Assembly (NCBI RefSeq): GCF_030538285.1
Contig: NZ_JAUNUG010000016.1
Location: 1 to 57,357 of the forward strand
DNA length: 57,357 nt
Origin: Corynebacterium sp.
Lineage (GTDB): Bacteria > Actinomycetota > Actinomycetes > Mycobacteriales > Mycobacteriaceae
Direction: 5' to 3'
Shown here: positions 16,126 to 25,109 of the stretch, piece by piece
Numbering within the stretch: position 1 is the stretch's first letter
Layout: each line of letters begins with the position of its first letter
Notes under the pieces: generated by a model
Database searches by the model: none
Seen by the model: the letters and a program-made list of their open reading frames with translations, nothing else
What the model was told of the DNA's origin: nothing
Program-made: the position numbers and the translations under genes

Positions 16126-16958
16126 CTGTAGTCGTAGAAGCCCTTACCGGACTTCCGACCCAGCTCGCCGCGCTCAACCATGTCGCGCATGAGCTGCGGC
16201 GGGGCGAAACGCTCACCCAGGGTGGAGGCGAGGTACTCGGCGATGCCGAGGCGCACGTCGAGGCCCACGATGTCGGTCAGAGCCAGCGGGCCCACCGGGA
16301 ACTTGTAGCCCAGGACCATGGCGTTGTCGATGTCCTGCGCGGACGCGACACCCTCCTCGACCATGCGGATCGCCTCGAGGGCGATGACCACGCCGAGGCG
16401 GGAGGAGGCGAAGCCCGGGGCGTCCTTGACCACGATGGGGGTCTTACCCAGCGCCTCGACCCAGCCGCGGGCGGAGTCGACGAGCGGGGCCGGGGTGGAG
16501 TCCGCGACGACAATCTCGACCAGCTTGGAGGCCGGCACCGGGTTGAAGAAGTGCAGGCCGATGACGTCGTTGTCGACGGTCAGCGCCAGGTCGGAGACGG
16601 ACAGCGAGGAAGTGTTCGTCGCGATGACGGCCTCGGGGGAGGCGTCGGCGATCTTCTGGAACGAGGAGACCTTGAGGTCCATGGACTCCGGGACAGCCTC
16701 GACGACCAGCGGCAGACCGGCGAAGGCGCCGGCATCCGTGGTGACGGTGAGGCGTTCCAGCCACTCCTCGCGGGTACCGGAGGCACCGCGCTTGAGGGAG
16801 CCGTCGACGTCGTTGCTGATGCGCTCGTAGGCGGCGGCCACGGCCTCGTCGTTGATGTCGACGACGGTGACCTCCGCGCCGGCGGCGAGGAAGGAGTGGG
16901 CGATTCCGGCGCCCATACGGCCACCGCCGAGCACACCCACCTTGTTCGGGACAGTCAT
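16122..16958 (-). CDS. paaH: 3-hydroxyacyl-CoA dehydrogenase PaaH
   Basis: 278 aa, single-function 3-hydroxybutyryl-CoA dehydrogenase type. NAD motif VGVLGGGRMGAGIAHSFLA at the start; catalytic region IATNTSSLSVSDLA and HFFNPVPASKLVEIV with the active His; C-terminal domain with KDAPGFASSRL and ending GKGFYDYS. Oxidises 3-hydroxyadipyl-CoA to 3-oxoadipyl-CoA. Last gene of the paaABCDEGJFH run, 3 bp after paaF. Confidence 0.93.
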   Translation of the reverse strand: MTVPNKVGVLGGGRMGAGIAHSFLAAGAEVTVVDINDEAVAAAYERISNDVDGSLKRGASGTREEWLERLTVTTDAGAFAGLPLVVEAVPESMDLKVSSFQKIADASPEAVIATNTSSLSVSDLALTVDNDVIGLHFFNPVPASKLVEIVVADSTPAPLVDSARGWVEALGKTPIVVKDAPGFASSRLGVVIALEAIRMVEEGVASAQDIDNAMVLGYKFPVGPLALTDIVGLDVRLGIAEYLASTLGERFAPPQLMRDMVERGELGRKSGKGFYDYS

Positions 16959-16961
16959 GTT

Positions 16962-17720
16962 CTACTTCTTCTTTCGGTCGAGGAAGGCCTGCATACGTTC
17001 GAACTTGGCGTCCGACTCGAAGAGGATGGCCTGGGCGATGTTGTCGACGGCCGGGTGTGCCGCCGCGGGCATGGCCATCACCTGCTTGGAGATACGCACC
17101 GCCAGGGGATCGAGGGCGGCGATGCGGTCGGCGTAGGCTTCGGCGGCGTCGAGAAGCGCCTCCGGAGCGGCGAGCTCCGTGACCAGGTGCGCCTCGTAGG
17201 CCTCCGCGCCGGAGAGGATGCGGCCGGCGAGGAGGATCTCCTTCGCGATGGCCTCACCCACCAGCGCCTTGATGCGCCACAAACCACCGGCCGCGGCGAT
17301 GATGCCGAGGTTCGCCTCCGGCTGACCGAACTTGGCGCCCTCGGTGGCGATGCGGAAGTCCGCGGCCAGGGCCAGCTCCAGTCCGCCACCCAGTGCGTAG
17401 CCGTCGACGGCCGCGATGACCGGCATCGGCAGCTGGGCGATGCGGTGGAAGATGGTGTTGTTGATGCCACGCAGCGCGTCCTCGCGGCGGCGCTCCTTGA
17501 GCTGGCCGATATCGGCGCCGGAGGCGAAGATGCCGCGGCCCTTGTGCTCACAGCCGGTGATGATGAGGATCTTCGGCTCGCGCTCGAGGTGATCGCAGAC
17601 GGCGTGCAGCTCGGCGACCATGGCGTCGTCGATCGCGTTGCGCACCTCGGGGCGGGTGAGCTCGACGACGAGCCGGTCACCGCGGTCGGTGACGGTCAGT
17701 GCCTGGAAATCATCGAACAT
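16962..17720 (-). CDS. paaF: Enoyl-CoA hydratase PaaF
   Basis: 252 aa crotonase from ATG 17720, one base after the paaJ stop. Both catalytic glutamates of true hydratases are present: GGGLELALAAD and KFGQPEANLG, with oxyanion residues in FASGADIGQL and YALGGG. That separates it from the second crotonase in the cluster, which lacks them. It would hydrate 2,3-dehydroadipyl-CoA to 3-hydroxyadipyl-CoA. Ends DRKKK. Confidence 0.9.
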   Translation of the reverse strand: MFDDFQALTVTDRGDRLVVELTRPEVRNAIDDAMVAELHAVCDHLEREPKILIITGCEHKGRGIFASGADIGQLKERRREDALRGINNTIFHRIAQLPMPVIAAVDGYALGGGLELALAADFRIATEGAKFGQPEANLGIIAAAGGLWRIKALVGEAIAKEILLAGRILSGAEAYEAHLVTELAAPEALLDAAEAYADRIAALDPLAVRISKQVMAMPAAAHPAVDNIAQAILFESDAKFERMQAFLDRKKK

Positions 17721-17721
17721 C

Positions 17722-18921
17722 TCAGACCCTCTCGATCGCGATGGCGGAACCCTGACCCACACCGATGCACAGGGTGGCGATGCCGCGCTGGCCGCCCTCC
17801 TGCTCGAGGCGGTTGAGCAGGGTGATCGTGATGCGGGAACCGGAGGAACCCAGCGGGTGACCCAGGGCGATGGCACCGCCCCACGCGTTGACCTTGTTCT
17901 GGTCGAGCTCCAGCTCGCGGATGACCGCCAGGGATTGGGTGGCGAAAGCCTCGTTGAGCTCAACGGCATCAACGGAACCGAGGTTCCAGCCAGCCCGCTC
18001 GAGGACCTTGCGGGTCGCCGGGATGGGGCCCAGGCCCATGATCTCCGGGGCCAGGCCCGCGTTGGCGTTGGCGATGACCTTGGCACGCGGCTTCAGACCA
18101 TACTTCTCGACGGCCGCCTCGCTCACCACGAGGATCGCGGAGGCACCGTCGTTGAGGCTGGAGGAGTTGCCGGCGGTGACGACCTCGCCGCCCTTGACGA
18201 CGGGGCGCAGCTTCGCCAGCACCTCAGTGGTGGTGCCGGGGCGCGGACCCTCATCGGTGTCGACGAGGGTGACGTTGCCCTTGCGGTCCTTGACCTCGAC
18301 CGGGACGATCTCGGAGGCGAAGTGGCCGGCCTCGATCGCGGCAGCGGCCCGGGCCTGTGACTGGGCGGCGAAAGCATCGGCATCCGCGCGCGAGATGTCG
18401 CAGACGCGGGCGACCTCCTCCGCGGTCTCCGGCATGGAGAAGGTGGTCTTCTCCTGCGCGGCGAACGTCGGGTTGACGAAGCGCCAGCCGATGGAGGTGT
18501 CGAAGGCCTCGCCCGGCTTCGCGAAGGCGGTGGTGGGCTTCTCGACGACCCACGGTGCGCGGGACATCGACTCGACACCACCGGCGACGACGACATCGGC
18601 CTGGCCGGATTCCACCATGGCGGTGGCCAGGGCAATCGCCGACATGCCGGAGGCGCAGAGGCGGTTGACGGTGATGCCTGGGACGGTGTCCGGGTAACCG
18701 GCCAGCAGCCAGGCCATGCGGGCCACGTTGCGGTTTTCTTCGCCGGCGCCGTTGGCGTTGCCGAGGATGACCTCGTCGACGGCGGCCGGATCGATACCGG
18801 CATCCTCGATGACGGCCTTGATGGTCAGTGCCGCGAGATCGTCGGGGCGGACGGACGACAGGGCGCCGCCGTAACGGCCGACCGGGGTGCGGCGGCCGGA
18901 AACCAGGTACGCAGTAGTCAC
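17722..18921 (-). CDS. paaJ: 3-oxoadipyl-CoA / 3-oxo-5,6-dehydrosuberyl-CoA thiolase PaaJ
   Basis: 399 aa from a GTG at 18921 (VTTAYLVSGRRTPVGRYGG) with AAGGAG 6 nt upstream; the longer open frame is upstream noise. Acyl-accepting Cys in NRLCASGMSAIALA (~89), His in NEAFATQSLA and GGAIALGHPLGSSGSR, second Cys in ATLCIGVGQGSA. Cleaves both beta-oxo intermediates to acetyl-CoA plus succinyl-CoA or dehydroadipyl-CoA. Could equally be called PcaF by sequence; position inside paa decides. Confidence 0.92.
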   Translation of the reverse strand: MTTAYLVSGRRTPVGRYGGALSSVRPDDLAALTIKAVIEDAGIDPAAVDEVILGNANGAGEENRNVARMAWLLAGYPDTVPGITVNRLCASGMSAIALATAMVESGQADVVVAGGVESMSRAPWVVEKPTTAFAKPGEAFDTSIGWRFVNPTFAAQEKTTFSMPETAEEVARVCDISRADADAFAAQSQARAAAAIEAGHFASEIVPVEVKDRKGNVTLVDTDEGPRPGTTTEVLAKLRPVVKGGEVVTAGNSSSLNDGASAILVVSEAAVEKYGLKPRAKVIANANAGLAPEIMGLGPIPATRKVLERAGWNLGSVDAVELNEAFATQSLAVIRELELDQNKVNAWGGAIALGHPLGSSGSRITITLLNRLEQEGGQRGIATLCIGVGQGSAIAIERV

Positions 18922-18949
18922 TGGCTGCTCCTTCTTGTGGTTGTTTCGG

Positions 18950-19720
18950 TTACTTGCCGGTGAAGACGGGCGTGCGCTTCTCGTTGAAGGCGGCGAAGCC
19001 CTCGAGGTAGTCCTCGGAGGAGCACAGCTGCCCCTGGGCGACGTTCTCGTCGGCGACGGATTCCCACAGGCCGCGGCGGTTATCACGGATGTCCTGCACG
19101 AGCTCACGGGAGGCGAGGAACGCGCGGGTCGCACCGCTGGCGGCCCGGCGGGCCTTGCCACGGGTGAACTCGACGAGCTCCGCGGCCGGGAGGGCGCGGG
19201 AGAACAGGCCGGCGGTGACGGCCTCGGCACCGGTCATCATGTCGCCGGTGACGATGAGGTCCATCGTGCGGTGGGCGCCTAGACGCTCCACGAACAGGGA
19301 GTGTCCACCGGAATCCAGGGTGGCGCCGAGGTTGGCGAAGGGGGAGCCGATGGTGGCGTCGTCTGCCACATAGACGATGTCGGTGGCGATGGCCAGGCCC
19401 AGTCCGACACCCAGGCACGGGCCGTGGACGGCGGCGAAAGTCGGGGCCGGGAAGGTGCTCATCTGCTGCAGCACCGGGGTGACCTTGTTGGCGAGGTAGT
19501 CGGTGGCGTCGTCGTCACGCGGGTCGAGACCGCGGATGTTGCGGCCGGCGGAGAACCCCTTTCCCTCGCCGCGCAGCAGCAGGGCCCGGGCCCCACGCTC
19601 GGCGGCCTCGGTGTAGACGTCCGAGAGCTCCTGCAGGTCCGCCTCGGTGAGCGAGTTCAGGGCCTTGGGGTTATTGAGGACGACCTCGGCGAGATCGTCC
19701 TCGAAGTACAGATCAATCAT
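18950..19720 (-). CDS. paaG: 1,2-epoxyphenylacetyl-CoA isomerase PaaG
   Basis: 256 aa crotonase-fold protein. It lacks the two hydratase glutamates (CLGVGLGLAIATD and TIGSPFANLG instead) but keeps the Asp in NLGATLDSGGHSLF that PaaG uses, and ends YLEGFAAFNEKRTPVFTGK like E. coli PaaG. It converts the ring epoxide to oxepin-CoA. AAGGG precedes the ATG; the stop is 15 bp from paaE start-side neighbour, consistent with the same operon. Confidence 0.88.
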   Translation of the reverse strand: MIDLYFEDDLAEVVLNNPKALNSLTEADLQELSDVYTEAAERGARALLLRGEGKGFSAGRNIRGLDPRDDDATDYLANKVTPVLQQMSTFPAPTFAAVHGPCLGVGLGLAIATDIVYVADDATIGSPFANLGATLDSGGHSLFVERLGAHRTMDLIVTGDMMTGAEAVTAGLFSRALPAAELVEFTRGKARRAASGATRAFLASRELVQDIRDNRRGLWESVADENVAQGQLCSSEDYLEGFAAFNEKRTPVFTGK

Positions 19721-19735
19721 CTATTCGGTGCCCTT

Positions 19736-20896
19736 CTAGGCGTCGTAGTCGACGGTGATCTTGTCACCGGTGGCGCGGGTCTGGCAGGTCAGGACGTAAC
19801 CCTTGGCGACCTCGTCGGCCTCCAGTGCGTAGTTCTCGTCCATCTCGAACTCGCCCTCGATCACCTTGGCGCGGCAGGTGCCGCACACGCCACCAGCACA
19901 GGCGAAGGGTACATCCGGGCGCGCGCGCAGGGCGGCGTTGAGAATGGTCTCGTTCGCAGAGGCCGGGGACTCGATGGATCCGGACAGGCCATCCAGCTGG
20001 AAGGAGACGGTGATGTTGCGGCCGTGCGGGTCGGCGACGACAGGGCGACCGGTGTTGCCCTGCTGCGGACCGTCCTGCGGCTTACCGGTGGAGAACAGCT
20101 CGAAGCGCACCTTCTCGCTGTTCACGCCACGCTCGTCGAGCTCGTCGCGGACCAGCTGCACCAGCTCGAAGGGGCCACAGAGGAACCACTCGTCGGTGTC
20201 GTCGGTGCGGACGACCTTGTCCAGGAGAAGGGAGAGCTTCTCGTCGTCGATACGCCCGGAGAACAGCGGGTTGACGCGCTGCTCGCGGGAAAGGACATGG
20301 TGCACTGCGAAACGGGTCGGGTACTTGTCCTTGAGGTCACCGATCTCCTCGGCGAACATGACGTCACCGCCGCCCTTGTTGGCGTAGACGATCTCGAACG
20401 TGGCCGACGGGGAGCCGGACAGCAGCGCCTGGGCGATGGACATGATCGGGGTGATACCGGAACCGGCGGCGATGGCGACGAGGTGCGGGGCGCCGTCGAC
20501 GTCGGCAAGCTCGTCCTTGAGCAGCTCCTGCGCATCGTTGAGGGAGGTGACATGGACGCGCGAGGTGAAAGCACCCTGCGGGTTCATGACCTCGATGACG
20601 GTGCCCGGGGTGAGCTCGTCGTTGGCCCAGGTGGAGAAGATGCCGCCGAGGTCGCGCTTGATGGCGACGCGGATCACGCCGGGGCGGGGAATATCGCAGA
20701 TGGAGTAGGAACGGCGGACTTCCTGGCCATCGATGTCGGCGCGCAGCGCGACGTACTGGCCGGGGACGTAGTCGTAGTCGTCGCGGAGCTCCTCCGGAAC
20801 CTCGAAGCTGACCTCGACAGCGTTGTCGGTCAGACGACGGACCTCAGAGACCTCGAGCGGATTGAACTTGGCCTTTTTCTTGGTGGGAGCGGTCAT
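19736..20896 (-). CDS. paaE: Phenylacetyl-CoA epoxidase reductase PaaE
   Basis: 386 aa. Ferredoxin-NADP reductase part with flavin motif RRSYSICD and nucleotide motif IAAGSGITPIMSIAQ, then a C-terminal plant-type 2Fe-2S ferredoxin domain with CAGGVCGTCRAKV and a final Cys in YVLTCQTRA. It passes electrons from NADPH to the PaaABC diiron centre. The ATG at 20896 shares a base with the paaD stop (TGATG), so translation is coupled. Confidence 0.94.
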   Translation of the reverse strand: MTAPTKKKAKFNPLEVSEVRRLTDNAVEVSFEVPEELRDDYDYVPGQYVALRADIDGQEVRRSYSICDIPRPGVIRVAIKRDLGGIFSTWANDELTPGTVIEVMNPQGAFTSRVHVTSLNDAQELLKDELADVDGAPHLVAIAAGSGITPIMSIAQALLSGSPSATFEIVYANKGGGDVMFAEEIGDLKDKYPTRFAVHHVLSREQRVNPLFSGRIDDEKLSLLLDKVVRTDDTDEWFLCGPFELVQLVRDELDERGVNSEKVRFELFSTGKPQDGPQQGNTGRPVVADPHGRNITVSFQLDGLSGSIESPASANETILNAALRARPDVPFACAGGVCGTCRAKVIEGEFEMDENYALEADEVAKGYVLTCQTRATGDKITVDYDA

Positions 20897-21423
20897 CAGT
20901 GCACCTTGAAGTAGTCGAAGGGCTCGAGGCAGTCCTCGCAGGAGTACAGGGCCTTGCACGAGGTCGAGCCGAATTGGGCGATGTTGCGGGTCCGGGTCGA
21001 GCCGCAGCGCGGGCACGGAACCGGGGGTGGGGGAGCGAGGGTGAGCTTCACTGGGCCCGCCTGGGCCTGGTTCGCTGAGTGCTGCGGAGGGGCTATGCCG
21101 TACTCGCGCAGCTGCTCGCGGCCTTCCTCGGTGATCCAGTCGGTGGTCCAGGCGGGGTGGAGCACCAGGTCGACACGGGAGTCCTCGTAACCGGCGGCGA
21201 CGAGAGCCTCCCCGACCTCACGGGTGATGTGGTCCATGGCCGGGCATCCGGAGTAGGTCGGGGTGATCGTCACCACCGCGGTGCCGTCGAGGACGGCGGC
21301 GTCGCGAAGAATTCCCAGGTCGGCGATCGAGATGACCGGGATCTCCGGATCAGGCACCGTGGCGGCGGTGTCCCAGACCTTCGCAGCCTCGGGATCGGTG
21401 GGGCGCAGGGGATGGGTGGACAC
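20896..21423 (-). CDS. paaD: PaaD, MIP18-type assembly factor of the epoxidase
   Basis: 175 aa. N-terminal DUF59/MIP18 domain with VPDPEIPVISIADLGIL and the Cys of TPTYSGCPAMDHI; C-terminal zinc ribbon CPRCGS .. CKALYSCEDCLEPFDYFK with four Cys. PaaD is required for phenylacetyl-CoA epoxidase activity, probably in metal-centre assembly. Located between paaC and paaE as usual. Confidence 0.93.
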   Translation of the reverse strand: MSTHPLRPTDPEAAKVWDTAATVPDPEIPVISIADLGILRDAAVLDGTAVVTITPTYSGCPAMDHITREVGEALVAAGYEDSRVDLVLHPAWTTDWITEEGREQLREYGIAPPQHSANQAQAGPVKLTLAPPPPVPCPRCGSTRTRNIAQFGSTSCKALYSCEDCLEPFDYFKVH

Positions 21424-21458
21424 GATCTGACCTTCCTTCGGATGAGCGGGCAGGGGGA

Positions 21459-22295
21459 CTACCAGGTGGCGCCGGGATGCTTGCGGGCGAAGACCTGCAG
21501 CTCGGCGAGAATGTAGCCGCGCTGCTCGGAGAAACGACCGGTGCGCTGGCCGGACATGGCCTGCGGGGTGGTCGGAACCTCCAGCTGGGCGGTGTCGAGG
21601 ACGTGCTTGATGCGCTCGTCGAAGTCGGCGCGCAGGGAGGACGGCAAAACCGCGATGCCCTGCTCTGCGAGCTGCTGGTGGATCTCCAGGTCCTCGAAGA
21701 GCTCATCGACGTAGGGCCACATGTAGAACAGGCCCTCCTCGATGCGGTGCTTGGACTCCTCGGTACCCAGGCCCAGGCGCAGAATCCACTGGTTAGCGTG
21801 GTCGACGTGGTACTCGACCTCCTTGACCGCCTTCGCGGCGATCGCGGCGATGGTCTCGTCGGTGGACTCCAGCAGTGCCGTGTACAGGCCGTACATGTAG
21901 TAGGAGGCCAGCAGCTGGCGGGCGATGGTCTGGCCGAAATCGCCGTTCTCCTGCTCCATGAGGCGGGCGGAGCGGTACTCCTCCTCCTCGCGGAAGTAGG
22001 CGAGATCGTCCTCGGACTTGCCCCAGGCGGTGCCGGCGTAGGAGTAGAGGAAGCGGGTGTGGCCGATGAGGTCCAGCGCGATGTTGGCCAGCGCGATGTC
22101 CTCCTCCATCTCCGGTGCGCGGGAGATCCACCAGCTCAGACGCTGGCCGAGCATGAGGGCATCGTCGCCGAGCATCGCGGCGTAGGTGGCGACGTCCTCG
22201 GTGGCCTGGGCGCCGGAGACCTGGATGTCCTCGGCGGTGAGGGAGTCACCCTGGGTCTGACGGGTCGCGGAATCCGCGGAAGCGAAGCTGCTCAC
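21459..22295 (-). CDS. paaC: Phenylacetyl-CoA epoxidase structural subunit PaaC
   Basis: 278 aa ferritin-like all-helical protein with DALMLGQRLSWWISRAPEMEED and ANIALDLIGHTRFLYSYAG, the PaaC signature. It pairs with PaaA as a non-catalytic partner in the 1,2-epoxidase. A ~25-residue N-terminal extension (SSFASADSATRQTQGDSL) is longer than in E. coli. ATGA overlap with paaB shows coupling. Confidence 0.94.
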   Translation of the reverse strand: MSSFASADSATRQTQGDSLTAEDIQVSGAQATEDVATYAAMLGDDALMLGQRLSWWISRAPEMEEDIALANIALDLIGHTRFLYSYAGTAWGKSEDDLAYFREEEEYRSARLMEQENGDFGQTIARQLLASYYMYGLYTALLESTDETIAAIAAKAVKEVEYHVDHANQWILRLGLGTEESKHRIEEGLFYMWPYVDELFEDLEIHQQLAEQGIAVLPSSLRADFDERIKHVLDTAQLEVPTTPQAMSGQRTGRFSEQRGYILAELQVFARKHPGATW

Positions 22296-22582
22296 AGGTG
22301 CGGCACCCCTTCGGACTTGTCGTAGTAAGTGGCGTGGCGGTAGTTCTTACCGGACGCGGACTCGAAGTAGCCGCCCTTGGAATCCGGGTCGGAGGAGGTC
22401 ACGGCCTCAGTCGGGACGACCCACACAGAGGTGCCCTCGTTGCGGCGGGTGTACAGGTCGCGCGCGTTGCGCAGGGCCATGGTGGCGTCCGGGGCGTGGA
22501 GGGAACCGGCGTGAACGTGGGAGAGGCCACGGGAGGAACGGACGAAGACCTCCCACATCGGCCAATGCTGCTGATCAGACAT
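22292..22582 (-). CDS. paaB: Phenylacetyl-CoA epoxidase subunit PaaB
   Basis: 96 aa from ATG 22582 with AAGGAG at 8 nt; the longer open frame upstream runs through the end of paaA and is rejected. PaaB hallmark: WPMWEVFVRSSRGLSHVH followed by GSLHAPDATMALRNARDLYTRR. It bridges PaaAC heterodimers in the epoxidase complex. Confidence 0.94.
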   Translation of the reverse strand: MSDQQHWPMWEVFVRSSRGLSHVHAGSLHAPDATMALRNARDLYTRRNEGTSVWVVPTEAVTSSDPDSKGGYFESASGKNYRHATYYDKSEGVPHL

Positions 22583-22617
22583 CTGTGGATTACTCCTTAT
22601 ATATAGGTGTGGTGCCG

Positions 22618-23592
22618 TTAAGCGATGAGCTGGGAGTCGGCGGTCTGGTACTTCTCGGAGTACGCGGCTGCGGCCTCGCGGACCCAGGCGCCGTCGTTGA
22701 AGGCCTGGCGGCGACGCTGCATGCGCTGGACGTTGCAGGGGCCGGCACCCTTGATGGCGGAGTAGAACTCGCTCCAGTCGAGCTCGCCGAAGTCGTAGTG
22801 ACCGCGCTCCTCGTTCCACTTGAGGTCCGGGTCCTCGAAGGTCAGACCCAGTGCCTCAGCCTGGGGGACGATCATGTCGACGAAGCGCTGGCGCAGCTCA
22901 TCGTTGGAGAAGCGCTTGATGTTCCAGTTCATGGACTGCTGGGAGTTCGGGGAGTCGTTGTCCGGCGGGCCGAACATCTGCAGGGCCGGGCCGTAGAAGC
23001 GGTTGATGGCTTCCTGCGCCATCTGCTTCTGCTCCGGCGTGCCGTTGGAGAGCTCGTAGAGGATCTCCCAACCCTGGCGCTGGTGAAAGGACTCTTCCTT
23101 GCAGATGCGGACCATCGCACGGCCGTAGGGTGCATAGGACGCACGGCACAGCGGGACCTGGTTGGCGATGGCGGCGCCGTCGACCAGCCAGCCGATGGCT
23201 CCGATGTCGGCCCAGGTGCGGGCCGGGTAGTTGAAGATGGAGGAGTACTTTGCGCGGCCCTCGAGCAGCTGGTCGACGAGCTCGTCGCGGCCGGTCTGGA
23301 GGGTCTCGGCGGCGGAGTACAGGTAGAGGCCGTGGCCGGCCTCATCCTGGACCTTCGCGATGAGAATGGCCTTACGCTTCAGGGAGGGGGCACGGGTGAT
23401 CCAGTTGGCCTCCGGCTGCATGCCGATGATCTCGGAGTGTGCGTGCTGGGAGATCTGGCGGGTCAGGGTCTTGCGGTAGGCGGCGGGCATCCAGTCGGTG
23501 GGCTCGATGCGGGAGTCTTCCGCGATGAGGCGGTCGAAGTTCTCCTGCCCGGCCGCATCGGCGGGAGAGGGGTTTGCGGTGGCGGTGGTCAT
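22618..23592 (-). CDS. paaA: Phenylacetyl-CoA epoxidase catalytic subunit PaaA
   Basis: 324 aa. Diiron ligands lie in [15 protein letters not shown] (ExxH) and [12 protein letters not shown] (ExxH), with further Glu in [12 protein letters not shown]. It inserts one oxygen of O2 into phenylacetyl-CoA to form the ring epoxide. First gene of the nine-gene run, with AAGGA before the ATG and a promoter/operator block 50-100 bp upstream. Confidence 0.96.
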   Translation of the reverse strand: MTTATANPSPADAAGQENFDRLIAEDSRIEPTDWMPAAYRKTLTRQISQHAHSEIIGMQPEANWITRAPSLKRKAILIAKVQDEAGHGLYLYSAAETLQTGRDELVDQLLEGRAKYSSIFNYPARTWADIGAIGWLVDGAAIANQVPLCRASYAPYGRAMVRICKEESFHQRQGWEILYELSNGTPEQKQMAQEAINRFYGPALQMFGPPDNDSPNSQQSMNWNIKRFSNDELRQRFVDMIVPQAEALGLTFEDPDLKWNEERGHYDFGELDWSEFYSAIKGAGPCNVQRMQRRRQAFNDGAWVREAAAAYSEKYQTADSQLIA

Positions 23593-23641
23593 CGGTGTTC
23601 CTTCGTTCGGGTGAAGTTCGACAACGGTCTCGTCGGCATTT

Positions 23642-23691
23642 AATAACCGATCGTTCGGTCAGTATATGGGGACAGTGTGATCCATGTCAAT
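23642..23691 (-). promoter_or_regulatory. paaA operon promoter with PaaR operator and GlxR-like site
   Basis: On the minus strand: -35 TTGACA (23685-23690), 18-bp spacer, -10 TATACT (23661-23666). The PaaR core ACCGATCGTTCGGT (plus-strand reading, 23646-23659) begins right at the -10 box and covers the start site. A GlxR-like TGTGA-N6-TCAAT at 23676-23691 (two mismatches to TGTGA-N6-TCACA) overlaps the -35. This suggests repression by PaaR and cAMP-GlxR input. Confidence 0.75.
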
Positions 23692-23736
23692 GGCGTAGAT
23701 CACTTTCTTGTCTGGGGGCCCGGTCTCGGGGGTAAG

Positions 23737-24168
23737 CTAGACGGCCTTGACCACGCGGGATGTCCCGCGGAACTCCGCGATGACGGTGCCGTTTACGGTC
23801 AGGGTCACATCAGTGATCCCGTTGCGGCCCCAGGTGCGGCGCTCGATGGCGTGGCCCTCGACGAGATCTCCCTCGCGTGCGGGGGCGATGTAGTGGATGC
23901 CGACCTGGGCGGCCACTGCGATGTTGCCGGTCGAGTTGCAGGCGCCGGCGAAAAGCGAGTCGGCGAAGGTGAACAGGTAGCCGCCTTGGGCGGTCTTATG
24001 TCCGTTGCACATGTCGGGACGAATGGTGAAGTGGCCCTTCGCCTCGCCGTCGCCGATGTGGGTGATCACCATGCCGAGTCCGGCGGAGGCGTTGTCCTCC
24101 TCGAACATTGTGCGGACGTGGTCGTACTTGTCTCCCTCGGCGACGCCGGGTGCGAGTAGCTGGCTCAT
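23737..24168 (-). CDS. paaI: Hydroxyphenylacetyl-CoA thioesterase PaaI
   Basis: 143 aa hotdog protein with NGHKTAQGGYLFTFADSLFAGACNS, matching the PaaI signature NGHxxxHGGxxFxxAD except that His is Gln here (TAQGG). The Asp nucleophile/base of FADS is kept. It removes CoA from dead-end ring-hydroxylated or oxepin-related thioesters. AGGAG precedes the ATG. It is divergent from paaR, sharing a 211-bp control region. Confidence 0.88.
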   Translation of the reverse strand: MSQLLAPGVAEGDKYDHVRTMFEEDNASAGLGMVITHIGDGEAKGHFTIRPDMCNGHKTAQGGYLFTFADSLFAGACNSTGNIAVAAQVGIHYIAPAREGDLVEGHAIERRTWGRNGITDVTLTVNGTVIAEFRGTSRVVKAV

Positions 24169-24242
24169 GTGGAACTCCTGGGGTGGTGGCGGAATGTGTA
24201 TAATTGCAGTTCAGGGGCCTGTTTGGAGCCCGCTGGCGCAGA

Positions 24243-24296
24243 AATACCGCCCGATCGGTCGGTATTAAGCGGCCAGTGTACGTGATCGGAGTCACT
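24243..24296. promoter_or_regulatory. paaI-paaR intergenic PaaR operator and GlxR-like site
   Basis: Core ACCGCCCGATCGGT at 24246-24259 sits in a longer imperfect palindrome 24243-24266 (AATACCG ... CGGTATT). CGTGA-TCGGAG-TCACT at 24281-24296 is a GlxR-like box with mismatches only at the outer bases. Located between paaI (minus) and paaR (plus), so paaR is likely autoregulated. Confidence 0.65.
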
Positions 24297-24379
24297 TTGT
24301 GGGGTGAACTCAATACAATTCCGCCTGGTGGTGTCACGTACACTTTCCCCTGCAGTACGGAGCCGAAGGAGATATCACC

Positions 24380-24985
24380 ATGCCGTCAACTCAAGCCGCA
24401 GGCCGCGGGCGGCCGGGATATGCCCGGGATGAGGTCATCCGTATCGCCGTCGAAGAGTTCAACGCTCGGGGGTATGAGGCGACGTCGATGGGGGCCCTTG
24501 CGGAGCGGCTCGGGCTGAGCAAGTCTGCGATCTACCACCACGTCACCTCGAAGGAGGAGATCCTCGTCGAGGCGACGGACAAGGCGCTCGAGGAGCTGAC
24601 GGCCGTCGTTGAGGGGGCCCTTGAAGCTTCGGATGACCCGGTGGAGCAGCTGCACCTGCTCGTCGGCGGAACTACCCGCGTCCTGTGTGAGTATCCCGCC
24701 TATGTGCGACTGCTCCTGCGGTTGCGCGGGAACACTGACGCGGAGCTGGCGATCATGGAACGCCGCCGGGGTATCACCCGGGCGCTGGTTGATGTGGTCG
24801 AGCGCGCCCAGGAGGAAGGTTCACTGCGCACTGACCTTGCGGCTGGGGTCGTCGCACGTCTCATCTTCGGCATGATCAACTCGATCGTGGAGTGGTATTC
24901 CCCGGAGGGGCGCTACCTGCCAGCTGACTTGGCCGCGATCACTCCCGAGATGGTGTTCACCGGCATTGTGCGGCCGCGGTCATAA
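24380..24985 (+). CDS. paaR: TetR-family repressor of phenylacetate genes PaaR
   Basis: 201 aa. N-terminal TetR helix-turn-helix: AVEEFNARGYEATSMGALAE then LGLSKSAIYHHVTSKEEIL (~20-65); the C-terminal ligand domain is of the TetR_C_33/FadR-like sort. GAAGGAGA before the ATG. Position inside the cluster and four matching operators identify it as the regulator that releases DNA when phenylacetyl-CoA is present, as described in C. glutamicum. Confidence 0.88.
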   Translation: MPSTQAAGRGRPGYARDEVIRIAVEEFNARGYEATSMGALAERLGLSKSAIYHHVTSKEEILVEATDKALEELTAVVEGALEASDDPVEQLHLLVGGTTRVLCEYPAYVRLLLRLRGNTDAELAIMERRRGITRALVDVVERAQEEGSLRTDLAAGVVARLIFGMINSIVEWYSPEGRYLPADLAAITPEMVFTGIVRPRS

Positions 24986-25013
24986 CCGGGGTGGGGTAAG
25001 GGGGTATTTGAGG

Positions 25014-25040
25014 GTGCAGGTCACTGACCTGCACTTTTTT
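25014..25040 (+). terminator. Rho-independent terminator of paaR
   Basis: GTGCAGGTC / GACCTGCAC perfect 9-bp stem with ACT loop followed by six T (25035-25040), 29 bp after the paaR stop. Confidence 0.9.
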
Positions 25041-25109
25041 GTTCTTCGGGGGTAGGGGGCGGGGCTTTTGTTGTGGGCTGGCAGATTTTTATCCCTCAAT
25101 GTGTTGCAA

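Noticed and set aside
19301-20914. 537-codon open frame opposite paaE/paaG
   Set aside because: Shadow of motif-rich genes on the minus strand.
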